Shown piece by piece: positions 8,075-16,732 of a stretch of 40,702 nucleotides of DNA. This stretch comes from Bacilli bacterium (lineage in GTDB: Bacteria > Bacillota_I > Bacilli_A > ML615J-28 > CAG-698): contig JAGCUR010000011.1 in NCBI GenBank assembly GCA_017962745.1, positions 1 to 40,702 on the forward strand, given 5' to 3'. The translations under genes and the position numbers were made by a program. The notes beneath the pieces were generated by a model, which saw nothing but the letters and a program-made list of their open reading frames with translations, did no database searches and was not told where the DNA came from. Positions within the stretch are counted from its first letter, which is position 1. The number at the start of each line of letters is the position of its first letter.

Positions 8075-8096
8075 CTTATAGATAAGGTGGGTAACT

Positions 8097-10553
8097 ATGA
8101 AGAAACAATCTAGATTACAACTTATATCCGAAATAATCCTACTCGCATATATCATAATGATGTTAGTAGTATTTTTGCTGTTCAAAGATATGCCAGAATT
8201 CTTGGTAGATGCCATGTTTGCTGGTTTTGGAGCAGTATTATGCGTAGTCATTGTATCTTTTATCTCGCGTAGAAGAGTTAAGAAGATGACTTATCTAGAA
8301 AATAGATTAGGTTTATGGAATTCAATTTCATACCGCGTTAAAGGCGCTGGTGAGACAGCATTCAATAAAATGCCAGTTGGTATTTTAGTTTATAACAACT
8401 CACTTGAAATTGAATGGGCTAACGCATATGCGAAGGAAGCATTTAGAAGTCAGTTAGTGGAAAGAAACATTCACAATGTAGACCCTAAACTTGCTGGTTT
8501 CCTTCAATCAAATACGATGAACTTCAATATCGTTTTATATGGTAAGACATATGAATGTAGTGTTATTAAGGAAAGTAACATTTTATATTTAAGAGATGTA
8601 ACTGAAAGAATTGAATATTTAGCTAGATATCGTGACAGAACTCTTGCCATTGGTATCTTGCACTTAGATAACTTAAACAATGCCTTAGGTTCACTAGATG
8701 CCAAAGAAAGATCAAGTCATATCACAAGTTTAATTGGTATCATTACTGAATGGTGCGAAAAATATAATATTTGTACACTAAGTTATTCTGATGAAAGATA
8801 TTTATTAGTATTCGACTATGTCATTTTGCAAGAAGTTATCAAAGAGAACTTTGATATCCTTGATAAGATTAGAGAATATTGTAGCGAACAGTTCATTAGA
8901 ATTACCGCAAGTATTGGTATTGCATGTAGCGACGTTGATGCGGATAAACTATTTGAACAAGCATCAAGTCAGTTAAGACTTGCCCTAGATAGAGGTGGTG
9001 ACCAAACAGCGGTATCAATCGATGGCGAGACATCATACTATGGTGCTAAGTCAATGGTTCTTGAAGGTAGAACATCAATTCAAATTCGTGTTAAAGCCCA
9101 AGAACTTGGTGATTTAATTAAACGTAGTGAAAAAGTATTTATCGTTGGTCACTCAGCAATGGATGCCGATGCCTTCGGTGGCGCTTTAGCTTTATACAAA
9201 ATGGTTAAAGCTTATAAAAAAGAAGTATACATTGCGATTGATGAAAAGAAGATTGATAAGACAGTAGAAACAATTTATTCTTCAATTAAAAATGAACATA
9301 CTAATGCGCTAGAATACTTTATGAGCGTTAAAGATGCTACTAAAGCATTAACACCAAATTCACTTTTAATTATTGTAGACTGTCAGTTCCAAAATATTTT
9401 AATCGATGAAAAGATTTATAAGAAGGCTAAACATATAGCTGTTATTGATCATCATAGAAGTAATGCTAATACAATTCATAACTATGATTACTTATACATT
9501 CAATCATCAGCATCATCTTCTGTTGAGTTGGTTGTAGAAATGTATGACTACCTAGAAGAAAAAGAAGCTGAAGAATTAGATGTATCAGATATCGAAGCAA
9601 CATGGATGTTAATTGGTATTGCGGTAGATACAAATAACTTTGCTTATCGTACAAGTAGTAGAACATTTAACGTACTTGCAAAACTTCAAACATATGGAGC
9701 ATCAACTGCTACGGCTAATAGATACTTACGTGATGAATATAATGAATTTATTAAGCGTAACTTATTCTTAAGCAATATTGATTTAATCAATGAACATTAT
9801 GCAATCGTAACTTGTGATGAAGAGATATATTCACGTGCTTTCATCGCTAAGATTGCCGATGACTTAGTACTTGTAGAAGGAGTTAAACTAGCCTTCTGTA
9901 TCGGTAAGATAGCTGAAGATTTAGTTGCTATTAGTGCGCGAAGCTTAGATGAATCTAATGCCCAAGTTGCAATGGAAAGACTTGGTGGTGGTGGCCACTT
10001 TAATAATGCCGCTACTCAAATTCAAGGTATTACCATTGAAGAAGCAAAGAGTAGACTAATTCAAGTAATTGACAATTTATATCAAGGAGACAATGGAACT
10101 ATGAAAGTAATCTTAGTAAAAGACGTTAAAGGTAAAGGTAAAGTTCATGATGTAATCGATGTAACTACTGGGTATGGTAATTACTTATTACGTAATGCCC
10201 AAGCGATTGAAGCAACTCCTGATAACTTAAAGAAACTAGAACAAGACTTAGCAGCAGAACAAATTGCTAACGACAAAAAGATTGATGAAGCAAAGGAATT
10301 AAAAGAAAAGATTAATTCAATAACTGTATCAATCAAAGTTAAAGTTGGTACGCAAGGTAAGTTATACGGTAGCGTAACTAGTAAACAAATTTGTGAAGAA
10401 TTAAAAGCTCAATATAATATTGAACTTGGTAAACACCAAGTAATGTTAAATAAGAGCGATATGATTAATGCATTAGGTACTTATAAGATTCCTATTTACT
10501 TACACAAAGAAGTAATAGCAAGCCTTACAGTATACATCGTAGAAAAGGAGTAA
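8097..10553 (+). CDS. gdpP-rplI: GdpP cyclic-di-AMP phosphodiesterase fused to ribosomal protein bL9
   Basis: Residues 1-668 are a complete GdpP: two membrane segments (about 10-29 and 38-58), a PAS-like region, a degenerate GGDEF domain where the motif reads YSDER, a DHH domain (HSAMDADAFGG, then D451-H-H) and a DHHA1 domain with GGGGH at 630-634. GdpP degrades the second messenger c-di-AMP at the membrane. Residues 669-818 are a complete 150-aa bL9, from MKVILVKDVKGKGKV through AIEATPDNLKKLE to GSVTSKQI and the C-terminal domain. In most Firmicutes these are neighbouring genes; here no stop separates them. The L9 methionine codon (10101) keeps an upstream AAGGAG, so free L9 could also be made. 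The start is supported by GGTGGG. dnaB follows after 3 nt. Confidence 0.95.
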   Translation: MKKQSRLQLISEIILLAYIIMMLVVFLLFKDMPEFLVDAMFAGFGAVLCVVIVSFISRRRVKKMTYLENRLGLWNSISYRVKGAGETAFNKMPVGILVYNNSLEIEWANAYAKEAFRSQLVERNIHNVDPKLAGFLQSNTMNFNIVLYGKTYECSVIKESNILYLRDVTERIEYLARYRDRTLAIGILHLDNLNNALGSLDAKERSSHITSLIGIITEWCEKYNICTLSYSDERYLLVFDYVILQEVIKENFDILDKIREYCSEQFIRITASIGIACSDVDADKLFEQASSQLRLALDRGGDQTAVSIDGETSYYGAKSMVLEGRTSIQIRVKAQELGDLIKRSEKVFIVGHSAMDADAFGGALALYKMVKAYKKEVYIAIDEKKIDKTVETIYSSIKNEHTNALEYFMSVKDATKALTPNSLLIIVDCQFQNILIDEKIYKKAKHIAVIDHHRSNANTIHNYDYLYIQSSASSSVELVVEMYDYLEEKEAEELDVSDIEATWMLIGIAVDTNNFAYRTSSRTFNVLAKLQTYGASTATANRYLRDEYNEFIKRNLFLSNIDLINEHYAIVTCDEEIYSRAFIAKIADDLVLVEGVKLAFCIGKIAEDLVAISARSLDESNAQVAMERLGGGGHFNNAATQIQGITIEEAKSRLIQVIDNLYQGDNGTMKVILVKDVKGKGKVHDVIDVTTGYGNYLLRNAQAIEATPDNLKKLEQDLAAEQIANDKKIDEAKELKEKINSITVSIKVKVGTQGKLYGSVTSKQICEELKAQYNIELGKHQVMLNKSDMINALGTYKIPIYLHKEVIASLTVYIVEKE
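10084..10103 (+). promoter_or_regulatory. Internal ribosome binding site and start codon for the L9 module
   Basis: AAGGAG at 10084-10089 lies 11 nt before an in-frame ATG (10101) that aligns exactly with the first residue of free-standing bL9 proteins. It falls inside the gdpP-rplI reading frame. The spacing is longer than ideal, so initiation may be inefficient; that it is used is an inference. Confidence 0.5.
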
Positions 10554-10556
10554 GTT

Positions 10557-11996
10557 ATGGAAGATACTTTTGATATGCCTATCATTCCACCAGTTGAAGA
10601 AGAAACAAGCGAACGTGGCCATAATTATTCACTTGAAGCTGAAAGATATGTTTTAGGCTGCGTATTACTTGATAGCGATGCTGTTGTAGAAGTAATGCAT
10701 AGAATCGATCATGATGATTTTTATGACCCACGTCATAAAGCAATCATGACAGCGATGGAACAAATCTATGAACGCGATGAAGTTGTAGAATACGCTAAGG
10801 TTTGGGAAGAATTAAAGAAGCTTAAAAAAGAAAACCAAGTTGGTGGTCCTGAATATATCGCTTCAATTCTAGAAAGTGTACCAAGTGTTGCTAACATCAC
10901 AAGTTATGTAGAGATTATTGAAGAAAACTCATTAATCAGAAGATTAATGAATTTCTGCGATAATACAAAACGTGAAATATTAGCTGGTAAGAAAAACTTT
11001 AAAGATTTAAGTTTAAACGCTGATGAGCAATTACAAAAGATCATTGAAAGAAGAAAAGTAATTAATGTTCAACGTATTAAGCATTTCACTGAAAAAGTTA
11101 TTGAAATGGCTGAAGGTGCAAAGCTTAATGAAAGCCAACTACTTGGCTTAGATACAGGATTTGTAGAGTTAAATAGAGCTACATCTGGTTTCCAAAAAGG
11201 TGAATTAATCATCCTTGCTGCTCGTCCTGGTATTGGTAAGAGTGCTTTAGCGATGAATATCGCTACATACACTGCTAGAAACACTAAAGCAAACGTAGCA
11301 TATTTCTCATTAGAAATGTCTAATGAACAACTTGCTGCCAGAATCTTAAGTAGTTTCTCTGGCATTGGCTTTAAGAAAATTAGAGATGGTAAGATCACTA
11401 GTAAAGAAATGCTACAACTTACTGGTGCGCAAGCTGAAGTTAATAAGCTTAACTTATATCTAGATGTAGAATGTAATACTAACTTAGATGATATTAGAGC
11501 AAAGTGTACAAAACTTAAACGTGAAGATAAACTTGACTTAATCGTTGTTGACTACTTACAACTTGTAACTGATACAAGAGGTGGTGGATCACGTCAAGAA
11601 GAAGTAAGTAGAGTATCACGTGGACTTAAGAAGATGGCTCGTGATTTTAACTGCCCAGTTTTAGCTTTGTCACAACTTTCTCGTGATGTAGAAAAGAGAA
11701 ACTTAGCAGCATCAGCTACTGCTGAAGATCATGAACCAGGCTTGTCTGACCTTCGTGAATCAGGAAGTATCGAACAAGATGCCGATGTTGTATTATTCCT
11801 TCATCGTCCAAAATCTAAACAAAGCGATAGTGAAGTTAGAAAAGCTACGAACCATCGTACAGTATTAATTATCGCTAAGAACCGTCAAGGTGAACAAACT
11901 AAAATTGATTTAATCTTTAGAGGTCCTCAATTCACATTCAGAGAAATGAATGATGCCGATAAAGAAGAACCAAAAGAAACTGAAATTAAAGAATAG
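10557..11996 (+). CDS. dnaB: Replicative DNA helicase DnaB
   Basis: The 479-aa protein is the hexameric helicase that unwinds DNA at the replication fork (called DnaC in B. subtilis). The N-terminal domain (EAERYVLGCVLLDSDAV) and the RecA-like core are complete: Walker A PGIGKSALAMN with K228, Walker B LIVVDYLQL, QLSRDVEKR, and the arginine-finger region LRESGSIEQDADVVLFLHR. AAGGAG precedes the ATG. The order gdpP-rplI-dnaB is conserved in Firmicutes. Only 3 nt separate it from the fusion gene, so it shares that promoter. Confidence 0.98.
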   Translation: MEDTFDMPIIPPVEEETSERGHNYSLEAERYVLGCVLLDSDAVVEVMHRIDHDDFYDPRHKAIMTAMEQIYERDEVVEYAKVWEELKKLKKENQVGGPEYIASILESVPSVANITSYVEIIEENSLIRRLMNFCDNTKREILAGKKNFKDLSLNADEQLQKIIERRKVINVQRIKHFTEKVIEMAEGAKLNESQLLGLDTGFVELNRATSGFQKGELIILAARPGIGKSALAMNIATYTARNTKANVAYFSLEMSNEQLAARILSSFSGIGFKKIRDGKITSKEMLQLTGAQAEVNKLNLYLDVECNTNLDDIRAKCTKLKREDKLDLIVVDYLQLVTDTRGGGSRQEEVSRVSRGLKKMARDFNCPVLALSQLSRDVEKRNLAASATAEDHEPGLSDLRESGSIEQDADVVLFLHRPKSKQSDSEVRKATNHRTVLIIAKNRQGEQTKIDLIFRGPQFTFREMNDADKEEPKETEIKE

Positions 11997-12007
11997 GAGA
12001 AATAGCT

Positions 12008-13081
12008 ATGTTTGAAAGGCTTGATATTACTGAAAAAAGATATCTTCAATTAGAAGAAGAATTACAAGATCCTGCATTAGCTAGTGATATCAAGAAATAC
12101 ACTGCTATAATGAAGGAACGTAAATCAATTGAAAAGATTGTAGAGAAATATAGAGAATATAAGCAATTACAATCATCAATTGAAGAATTAAAAGAACTAT
12201 CTAAAGATAGTGATCCAGAAATCCGTGAAATGGCGGAAATGGAACTAGATGAAAATAAAGCAAGAAGTGCTAGCATTATTGAAGAATTAAAGATATTACT
12301 AATCCCTAGAGATCCTAACGATGATAAAAACGTAATCGTTGAAATTAGAGGAGCAGCTGGTGGTGATGAAGCAAATATCTTTGCTGCTGATTTATTTAGA
12401 ATGTATCAAAAATATGCGGAATCAAAAGGTTGGAAAATTGAAATTACTAACTCACAACCAACTGGCCTTGGTGGATTCTCAATTATTGAATTTATGGTAT
12501 CAGGAGAAGCAGCATATTCATTCTTAAAATATGAATCAGGTGCTCATCGTGTTCAAAGAGTACCAGTTACTGAAGCTAATGGTAGAATTCAAACATCAAC
12601 TGCTACAGTATTAGTAATGCCTGAAGCCGATGAAATTGATGCACATCTTGATATGAACGATGTTCGAATTGATATCTTTTGCGCCTCTGGTCCTGGTGGA
12701 CAATGCGTTAATACTACAAAATCAGCTATTCGTGTAACTCACATCCCAACAGGAATCGTTGTTTCTTGTCAGGACGGAAAGAACCAACACGATAATAAAG
12801 CAAATGCCCTAAGGGTATTACAAGCAAGACTTTATGATAAGATTTTACAAGATAAGTTAGAAGCTGAAGGAAAAGAACGTTTAAGTAAAATTGGACGTGG
12901 CGACCGTAGTGAAAAGATTAGAACATATAATTATCCACAAAACCGTGTAACTGATCATCGTATTGGTTTCACTCTTCAACAGTTAGATCGCATCATGGAA
13001 GGTAAACTTGATCCAATCATTGAAGCTTTAATTCAAGAAGATCAAAAACAAAAACTTTCAGGTGAAGAGTCTAAGTTTTAA
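12008..13081 (+). CDS. prfA: Peptide chain release factor 1
   Basis: RF1 recognises UAA and UAG and triggers peptide release. The stop-codon-reading tripeptide P186-V-T188 (in HRVQRVPVTEANGR) identifies RF1, since RF2 has SPF. The catalytic G230-G-Q232 lies in SGPGGQCVNTTKSAIR. The length of 357 aa is normal. AGGAGAA precedes the ATG, 11 nt after dnaB. Since two genes in the window end in UGA, an RF2 must be encoded elsewhere in the genome. Confidence 0.98.
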   Translation: MFERLDITEKRYLQLEEELQDPALASDIKKYTAIMKERKSIEKIVEKYREYKQLQSSIEELKELSKDSDPEIREMAEMELDENKARSASIIEELKILLIPRDPNDDKNVIVEIRGAAGGDEANIFAADLFRMYQKYAESKGWKIEITNSQPTGLGGFSIIEFMVSGEAAYSFLKYESGAHRVQRVPVTEANGRIQTSTATVLVMPEADEIDAHLDMNDVRIDIFCASGPGGQCVNTTKSAIRVTHIPTGIVVSCQDGKNQHDNKANALRVLQARLYDKILQDKLEAEGKERLSKIGRGDRSEKIRTYNYPQNRVTDHRIGFTLQQLDRIMEGKLDPIIEALIQEDQKQKLSGEESKF

Positions 13082-13090
13082 ATGATAAAT

Positions 13091-13122
13091 TATGCCTAAT
13101 CTTTAATTAGGCATATTTTTTT
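13091..13122 (+). terminator. Hairpin terminator between prfA and prmC
   Basis: TATGCCTAAT (13091-13100) pairs with ATTAGGCATA (13106-13115) around a 5-nt loop, and T7 follows. The T tract directly abuts the prmC ribosome binding site AGGAGGAG (13123-13130), so little room is left for a new promoter. Confidence 0.88.
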
Positions 13123-13133
13123 AGGAGGAGATC

Positions 13134-13949
13134 ATGCGCTACTTAGAGTTATTAAATAAATATACAACTATTGCAAAATATCGCGGCCTTGAGGAAGAAG
13201 CCGTAAAACTAATCGTAGCAGAGCTTTCCGATATGACGCAGACCGAAGTGTATCTACATTATAATGATGAAGTATCTCCTCTATTAGTTGATAAGATAAT
13301 TAGTAGCTTAGAAAAATATATTACAGGTTACCCTGCTCAATACATCTTAGGTTACACTTACTTTTACGGACTTAAATTAAAAGTATGCGAAGATGTATTA
13401 ATTCCAAGATTTGATACTGAAGTAGTTGTAGAACAGGCTTTAAAAGTAGCATCGTTTTATAAAGAACCAAAAGTATTAGATATTTGTACTGGAAGTGGAG
13501 CTATCGCTATCGCTTTAGCAAAGAATGGAATAAGCGCAGTAGATGCCCTTGATATTTCTAAAAATGCTTTAAAGATAGCTAGAATTAATGCCAAAGAAAA
13601 TGACGTAAAAATAAGATTCTTTGAAAGCGATTTATTAAGGAATGTTAAAGAAAAGTATGATATACTGATATCAAATCCACCATATATCGAAAATAATGCT
13701 AAAGATGTTGATAAGATGGTTTTAGACCACGAACCACACCTAGCTTTATTTGGCGGAATTGATGGTCTAGATTTTTACCGTGCTATCTTAAAAGATGCAA
13801 AGGATTACTTAAAACCTGGTGGAAGTATCATTTTTGAAATACCATATGACAAAGCAAATGAAATTAGATCAATTGCTTTAATGTATTTTAAAAATATTCA
13901 AATTGAAAAAGACTTAGCAAATAATGACCGTGTGATGATTATTAGTTAA
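13134..13949 (+). CDS. prmC: Release factor glutamine methyltransferase PrmC
   Basis: PrmC methylates the glutamine of the GGQ motif of release factors using S-adenosylmethionine. The catalytic N181-P-P-Y184 is in LISNPPYIENNAKDVD, and the S-adenosylmethionine-binding motif is VLDICTGSGAIAIALAKN. The N-terminal helical domain with the YILGYTYFYGLKLKVCEDVLIPRFDTE segment is typical. At 271 aa it is slightly short but complete. It sits directly downstream of its substrate gene prfA, the usual order, but with a terminator in between. A strong AGGAGGAG precedes the ATG. Confidence 0.96.
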   Translation: MRYLELLNKYTTIAKYRGLEEEAVKLIVAELSDMTQTEVYLHYNDEVSPLLVDKIISSLEKYITGYPAQYILGYTYFYGLKLKVCEDVLIPRFDTEVVVEQALKVASFYKEPKVLDICTGSGAIAIALAKNGISAVDALDISKNALKIARINAKENDVKIRFFESDLLRNVKEKYDILISNPPYIENNAKDVDKMVLDHEPHLALFGGIDGLDFYRAILKDAKDYLKPGGSIIFEIPYDKANEIRSIALMYFKNIQIEKDLANNDRVMIIS

Positions 13950-13959
13950 TGGTGATATT

Positions 13960-14859
13960 ATGAAAAATATATTGATATTATTTTTAAGTTTCTTTTTATT
14001 AACAACAATTCAAACTACTAATAAAGATAAGTTTTTATCAGAAGTTAAAAATGGTTATAAAAATTATGAAGTTTTAACTGATATAGATGATGATAATTAT
14101 ACTTTATGTGTTGTAAGAGGAGTTAATAAAAATAAAGCGAGCCTTGGCATCTATTTCCATAGCGTATGCGATGGGGAATATGTTTGTATAATTAATGATG
14201 GATCTAGCGAAAAAGAATTATCATTAGATAAAAATAAAGAAGCATATTATCCAGCTATGAGTTATACAATTAACTTAGCTGTTAATATTTATAACTGTGA
14301 TGATGAACTTGTGCAAAGCGTTAAAGTTAATAGAATAACAGTTGCTAGCTTTGCAGGGGAAGCTGGAAATAACGCAGGTATTAATTTTTCAGGTCCTGGA
14401 AGAATCGTATCACAAGGGTTTGTACTGGTTTATATAGTTGGAATTGGTATCATTGTAATTTGTGCCATCATTATCATTTTACTTAAAGTAAATAAAAAAG
14501 GTATGTTTAATGATGATACAAGAAAAGAAGGTTTAGAAGAATTACATCATTTAGAACAAACTTATGTAAATACTGAGTTTAGTGAAGAAGATGAATATTC
14601 TATTCCTAAAGAAGATTACCAAGAAGATATAAGTCACGAACAAGTATACGAACGTACTAGAGATTATGATGATGAAATTGATGAAAATCGTCCAAGCGTT
14701 AAAAGTGTTTTAAATAGTAGAGGTTTTAATACTGATTATTTAAACATGAGCGTGGAAGATAAAAATAAAGTAATGGTTGAACTCATGATGATGCGTGAAC
14801 AAGGCATCATTAATAATGACGAGTATCAACATGAAATCGTAGATCTATGGAAAAAGTAA
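13960..14859 (+). CDS. Single-pass membrane protein with SHOCT-like cytoplasmic tail, unknown function
   Basis: A hydrophobic N terminus (residues 4-16) looks like a signal peptide or anchor. An extracellular domain of about 130 residues with four cysteines (50, 70, 76, 113) follows, then a membrane helix near 152-177. The acidic cytoplasmic tail of about 120 residues ends in VELMMMREQGIINNDEYQHE, which resembles the short C-terminal SHOCT motif. I do not recognise the extracellular domain. The gene lies 10 nt after prmC with a GGTGAT ribosome binding site and overlaps tsaC by 13 nt, so it is co-transcribed with translation-related genes. A role in that process is not implied by its sequence. 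Confidence 0.75.
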   Translation: MKNILILFLSFFLLTTIQTTNKDKFLSEVKNGYKNYEVLTDIDDDNYTLCVVRGVNKNKASLGIYFHSVCDGEYVCIINDGSSEKELSLDKNKEAYYPAMSYTINLAVNIYNCDDELVQSVKVNRITVASFAGEAGNNAGINFSGPGRIVSQGFVLVYIVGIGIIVICAIIIILLKVNKKGMFNDDTRKEGLEELHHLEQTYVNTEFSEEDEYSIPKEDYQEDISHEQVYERTRDYDDEIDENRPSVKSVLNSRGFNTDYLNMSVEDKNKVMVELMMMREQGIINNDEYQHEIVDLWKK

Positions 14860-15401
14860 GCGTAGCTGAGTTATTAAAAAAAGATATAACTGGTAAAGTT
14901 ATATGTTTTCCAACTGATACAGTATATGGAGTAGGAGCAATAGTAGGGGATAGTATTGCAATCGATAAAATTTATGCGATGAAGAAAAGAGATTATTCTA
15001 AACCACTTGCAATTTTAACTCCGGATAAAAATATCAATAAATATGTTGTTTATACAAATAGCGAATGCTATAAACTTATGAGGGATGGTTGGCCAGGAGC
15101 ATTAACCTTAATCTTTAAGAAGAGCGGCATTGTTGGTTATGATATAACAAGCGGCTTAGATACAGTAGCTTTTAGAATGCCAAATAGCGAAATAGCTTTA
15201 AAGATTTTAGAGCACTTCGGCCCTCTTGCTACAACATCAGTTAATTTAAGTGGTGAAGCACCAATTAACAATTTAGCCGAAATTGAAGATAAGTTTAGTA
15301 AATATATCGATTACTTAGTAATCGATAAAGAAGAAATAAAAGGTGCGCCATCTAGAATTATCGATGTAAGCGGTGATTACATCAAAGTTATTAGAAATTA
15401 A
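14847..15401 (+). CDS. tsaC: Threonylcarbamoyl-AMP synthase (TsaC/YrdC type)
   Basis: It makes L-threonylcarbamoyladenylate from threonine, bicarbonate and ATP, the first step of the t6A37 modification of ANN-decoding tRNAs. The family signatures FPTDTVYGVGA, MKKRDYSKPLAIL and ATTSVNLSGEAP are present. At 184 aa it is the short TsaC form without the extra Sua5 domain. The start overlaps the preceding gene by 13 nt and has no clear ribosome binding site, suggesting translational coupling. prmC and a YrdC protein are neighbours in B. subtilis too. Confidence 0.93.
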   Translation: MEKVSVAELLKKDITGKVICFPTDTVYGVGAIVGDSIAIDKIYAMKKRDYSKPLAILTPDKNINKYVVYTNSECYKLMRDGWPGALTLIFKKSGIVGYDITSGLDTVAFRMPNSEIALKILEHFGPLATTSVNLSGEAPINNLAEIEDKFSKYIDYLVIDKEEIKGAPSRIIDVSGDYIKVIRN

Positions 15402-15411
15402 GAGGTGAAAG

Positions 15412-15852
15412 ATGAGAATTAGTATTGGATCAGATCACGGTGGTTTTAATTTAAAACAAGATGTAATTAACTATCTAATTAGCAAAGGCTATGATGTAGT
15501 TGATAAAGGATGTGACTCGGTTGAGTCTGTACATTATCCAATATATGCTAATTTAGTATGTGAAGATTTACAAAAAGGTAATTGTGACTACGGCATTTTA
15601 ATATGTACAACTGGCTTTGGGATGTGTATGTGTGCAAATAAACATAAAGGCATTAGGAGCGCAACTGTTAGATGCACTGATGAAGCATTCTTAACAAGGA
15701 GCCACAACGATGCTAATGTTTTATGCTTAGGTGCTAAATACACTAATATTGAAGAGGCTAAAGAAATTATCGATACATTTTTAAATACCCCATTTGCTGG
15801 TGGAAGACACCAAATAAGAGTAGATATGATTAAGAAAACGGAGGATAAATAA
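15412..15852 (+). CDS. rpiB: Ribose-5-phosphate isomerase B
   Basis: RpiB interconverts ribose 5-phosphate and ribulose 5-phosphate in the pentose phosphate pathway. The N-terminal IGSDHGGFNLK motif (D8, H9), the catalytic cysteine C65 in ILICTTGFGMCMCANKHKG and the HNDANVLCLGAKY motif are conserved. The anion-hole sequence is CTTGFG where most homologues have CGTGxG, a mild variant. AGAGGTG precedes the ATG. The 146-aa length is typical. Its TAA is followed immediately by the upp ATG. Confidence 0.94.
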   Translation: MRISIGSDHGGFNLKQDVINYLISKGYDVVDKGCDSVESVHYPIYANLVCEDLQKGNCDYGILICTTGFGMCMCANKHKGIRSATVRCTDEAFLTRSHNDANVLCLGAKYTNIEEAKEIIDTFLNTPFAGGRHQIRVDMIKKTEDK

Positions 15853-16482
15853 ATGAGCGGAAAAGTAGTTGTTTTTGATCATCCTCTAATTAGCCATAAA
15901 TTAGCTTTAATTAGAGATGAAAACACCGGAACTAAACAGTTCCGTGAAACAGTTTCAGAAATCGGTATGTTAATGGCATACGAAGTAACAAGAGATTTAC
16001 CAACACTTAACATTGATGTTAAGACACCTTGTGGAATTGCGCACACACGCACACTAGCTAAAGATGTTGTGCTTGTTCCAATTCTAAGAGCAGGTCTAGG
16101 CATGGTTGAAGGAATTATGGCTTTAATCCCTACAGCTAAAGTTGGTCATGTTGGAATGTATAGAGATGAAGAAACTTTAGAACCACATCTATATTATGCT
16201 AAATTCCCTAAGACTATCACTGAATCTACAGTACTTGTTGTAGACCCAATGTTAGCAACAGGTGGTAGCGTTGATTTCACTATCGGCTTACTTAAAGAAA
16301 GAGGCATTAAAGACATTAGATATGTTGGTTTAGTTGGTGCACCTGAAGGTGTTGCCCGCATTCAAAAAAATCATCCAGATGTAGATATCTACTTAGCAGC
16401 TCTAGATGATCATCTAAACGAAAATGGTTATATCGTACCAGGACTAGGTGATTGTGGCGATAGAATCTTTGGAACTAAATAA
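15853..16482 (+). CDS. upp: Uracil phosphoribosyltransferase
   Basis: Upp converts uracil and PRPP to UMP in pyrimidine salvage. The 209-aa protein is full length: the N-terminal [18 protein letters not shown], the [13 protein letters not shown] segment, the PRPP-binding motif [10 protein letters not shown] (D131) and the C-terminal uracil-binding region [16 protein letters not shown]. The GGAGG ribosome binding site is inside the end of rpiB. The rpiB-upp arrangement recalls B. subtilis, where glyA lies between them; glyA is absent here. Confidence 0.97.
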   Translation: MSGKVVVFDHPLISHKLALIRDENTGTKQFRETVSEIGMLMAYEVTRDLPTLNIDVKTPCGIAHTRTLAKDVVLVPILRAGLGMVEGIMALIPTAKVGHVGMYRDEETLEPHLYYAKFPKTITESTVLVVDPMLATGGSVDFTIGLLKERGIKDIRYVGLVGAPEGVARIQKNHPDVDIYLAALDDHLNENGYIVPGLGDCGDRIFGTK

Positions 16483-16703
16483 TGGCTAGTTGGGTTAGTA
16501 CACTTTGGTTCTTTATTACCTTTCTACCAATGGTATATTTAGTGTATACACTACTTAAAATATTTGATTATTCTAAAATATTATTAAAAGGTAGAGTAGG
16601 TGAATTAAAAGCATTACTTTTAATAATTAGCATTGGCATAGCATTTTTATTCGCTAGTGCTTTTGTAGAAGTGATTGAAAGAATTGCTAATTTATTCGTA
16701 TAA
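16482..16703 (+). CDS. DUF1146-like small membrane protein (YwzB type)
   Basis: The 73-aa protein has two membrane segments (about 5-25 and 42-68) separated by a short basic stretch with FDYSKILLKGRVGELKALLLIISIG, which resembles the YwzB/DUF1146 family found near upp and the ATP synthase genes in Bacilli. The start codon shares one base with the upp stop (TAATG), indicating translational coupling. The function of the family is not known. The gene ends in a bidirectional terminator. Confidence 0.7.
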   Translation: MASWVSTLWFFITFLPMVYLVYTLLKIFDYSKILLKGRVGELKALLLIISIGIAFLFASAFVEVIERIANLFV

Positions 16704-16732
16704 AAAAAGATAGACTTTAGTCTATCTTTTTT
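16703..16732. terminator. Bidirectional terminator shared by two convergent genes
   Basis: A6-GATAGAC pairs with GTCTATC-T6 over 13 bp around a TTTA loop. It serves the plus-strand upp unit and the minus-strand TSCPD gene, and it overlaps the last base of the former and the stop codon of the latter. Confidence 0.93.
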
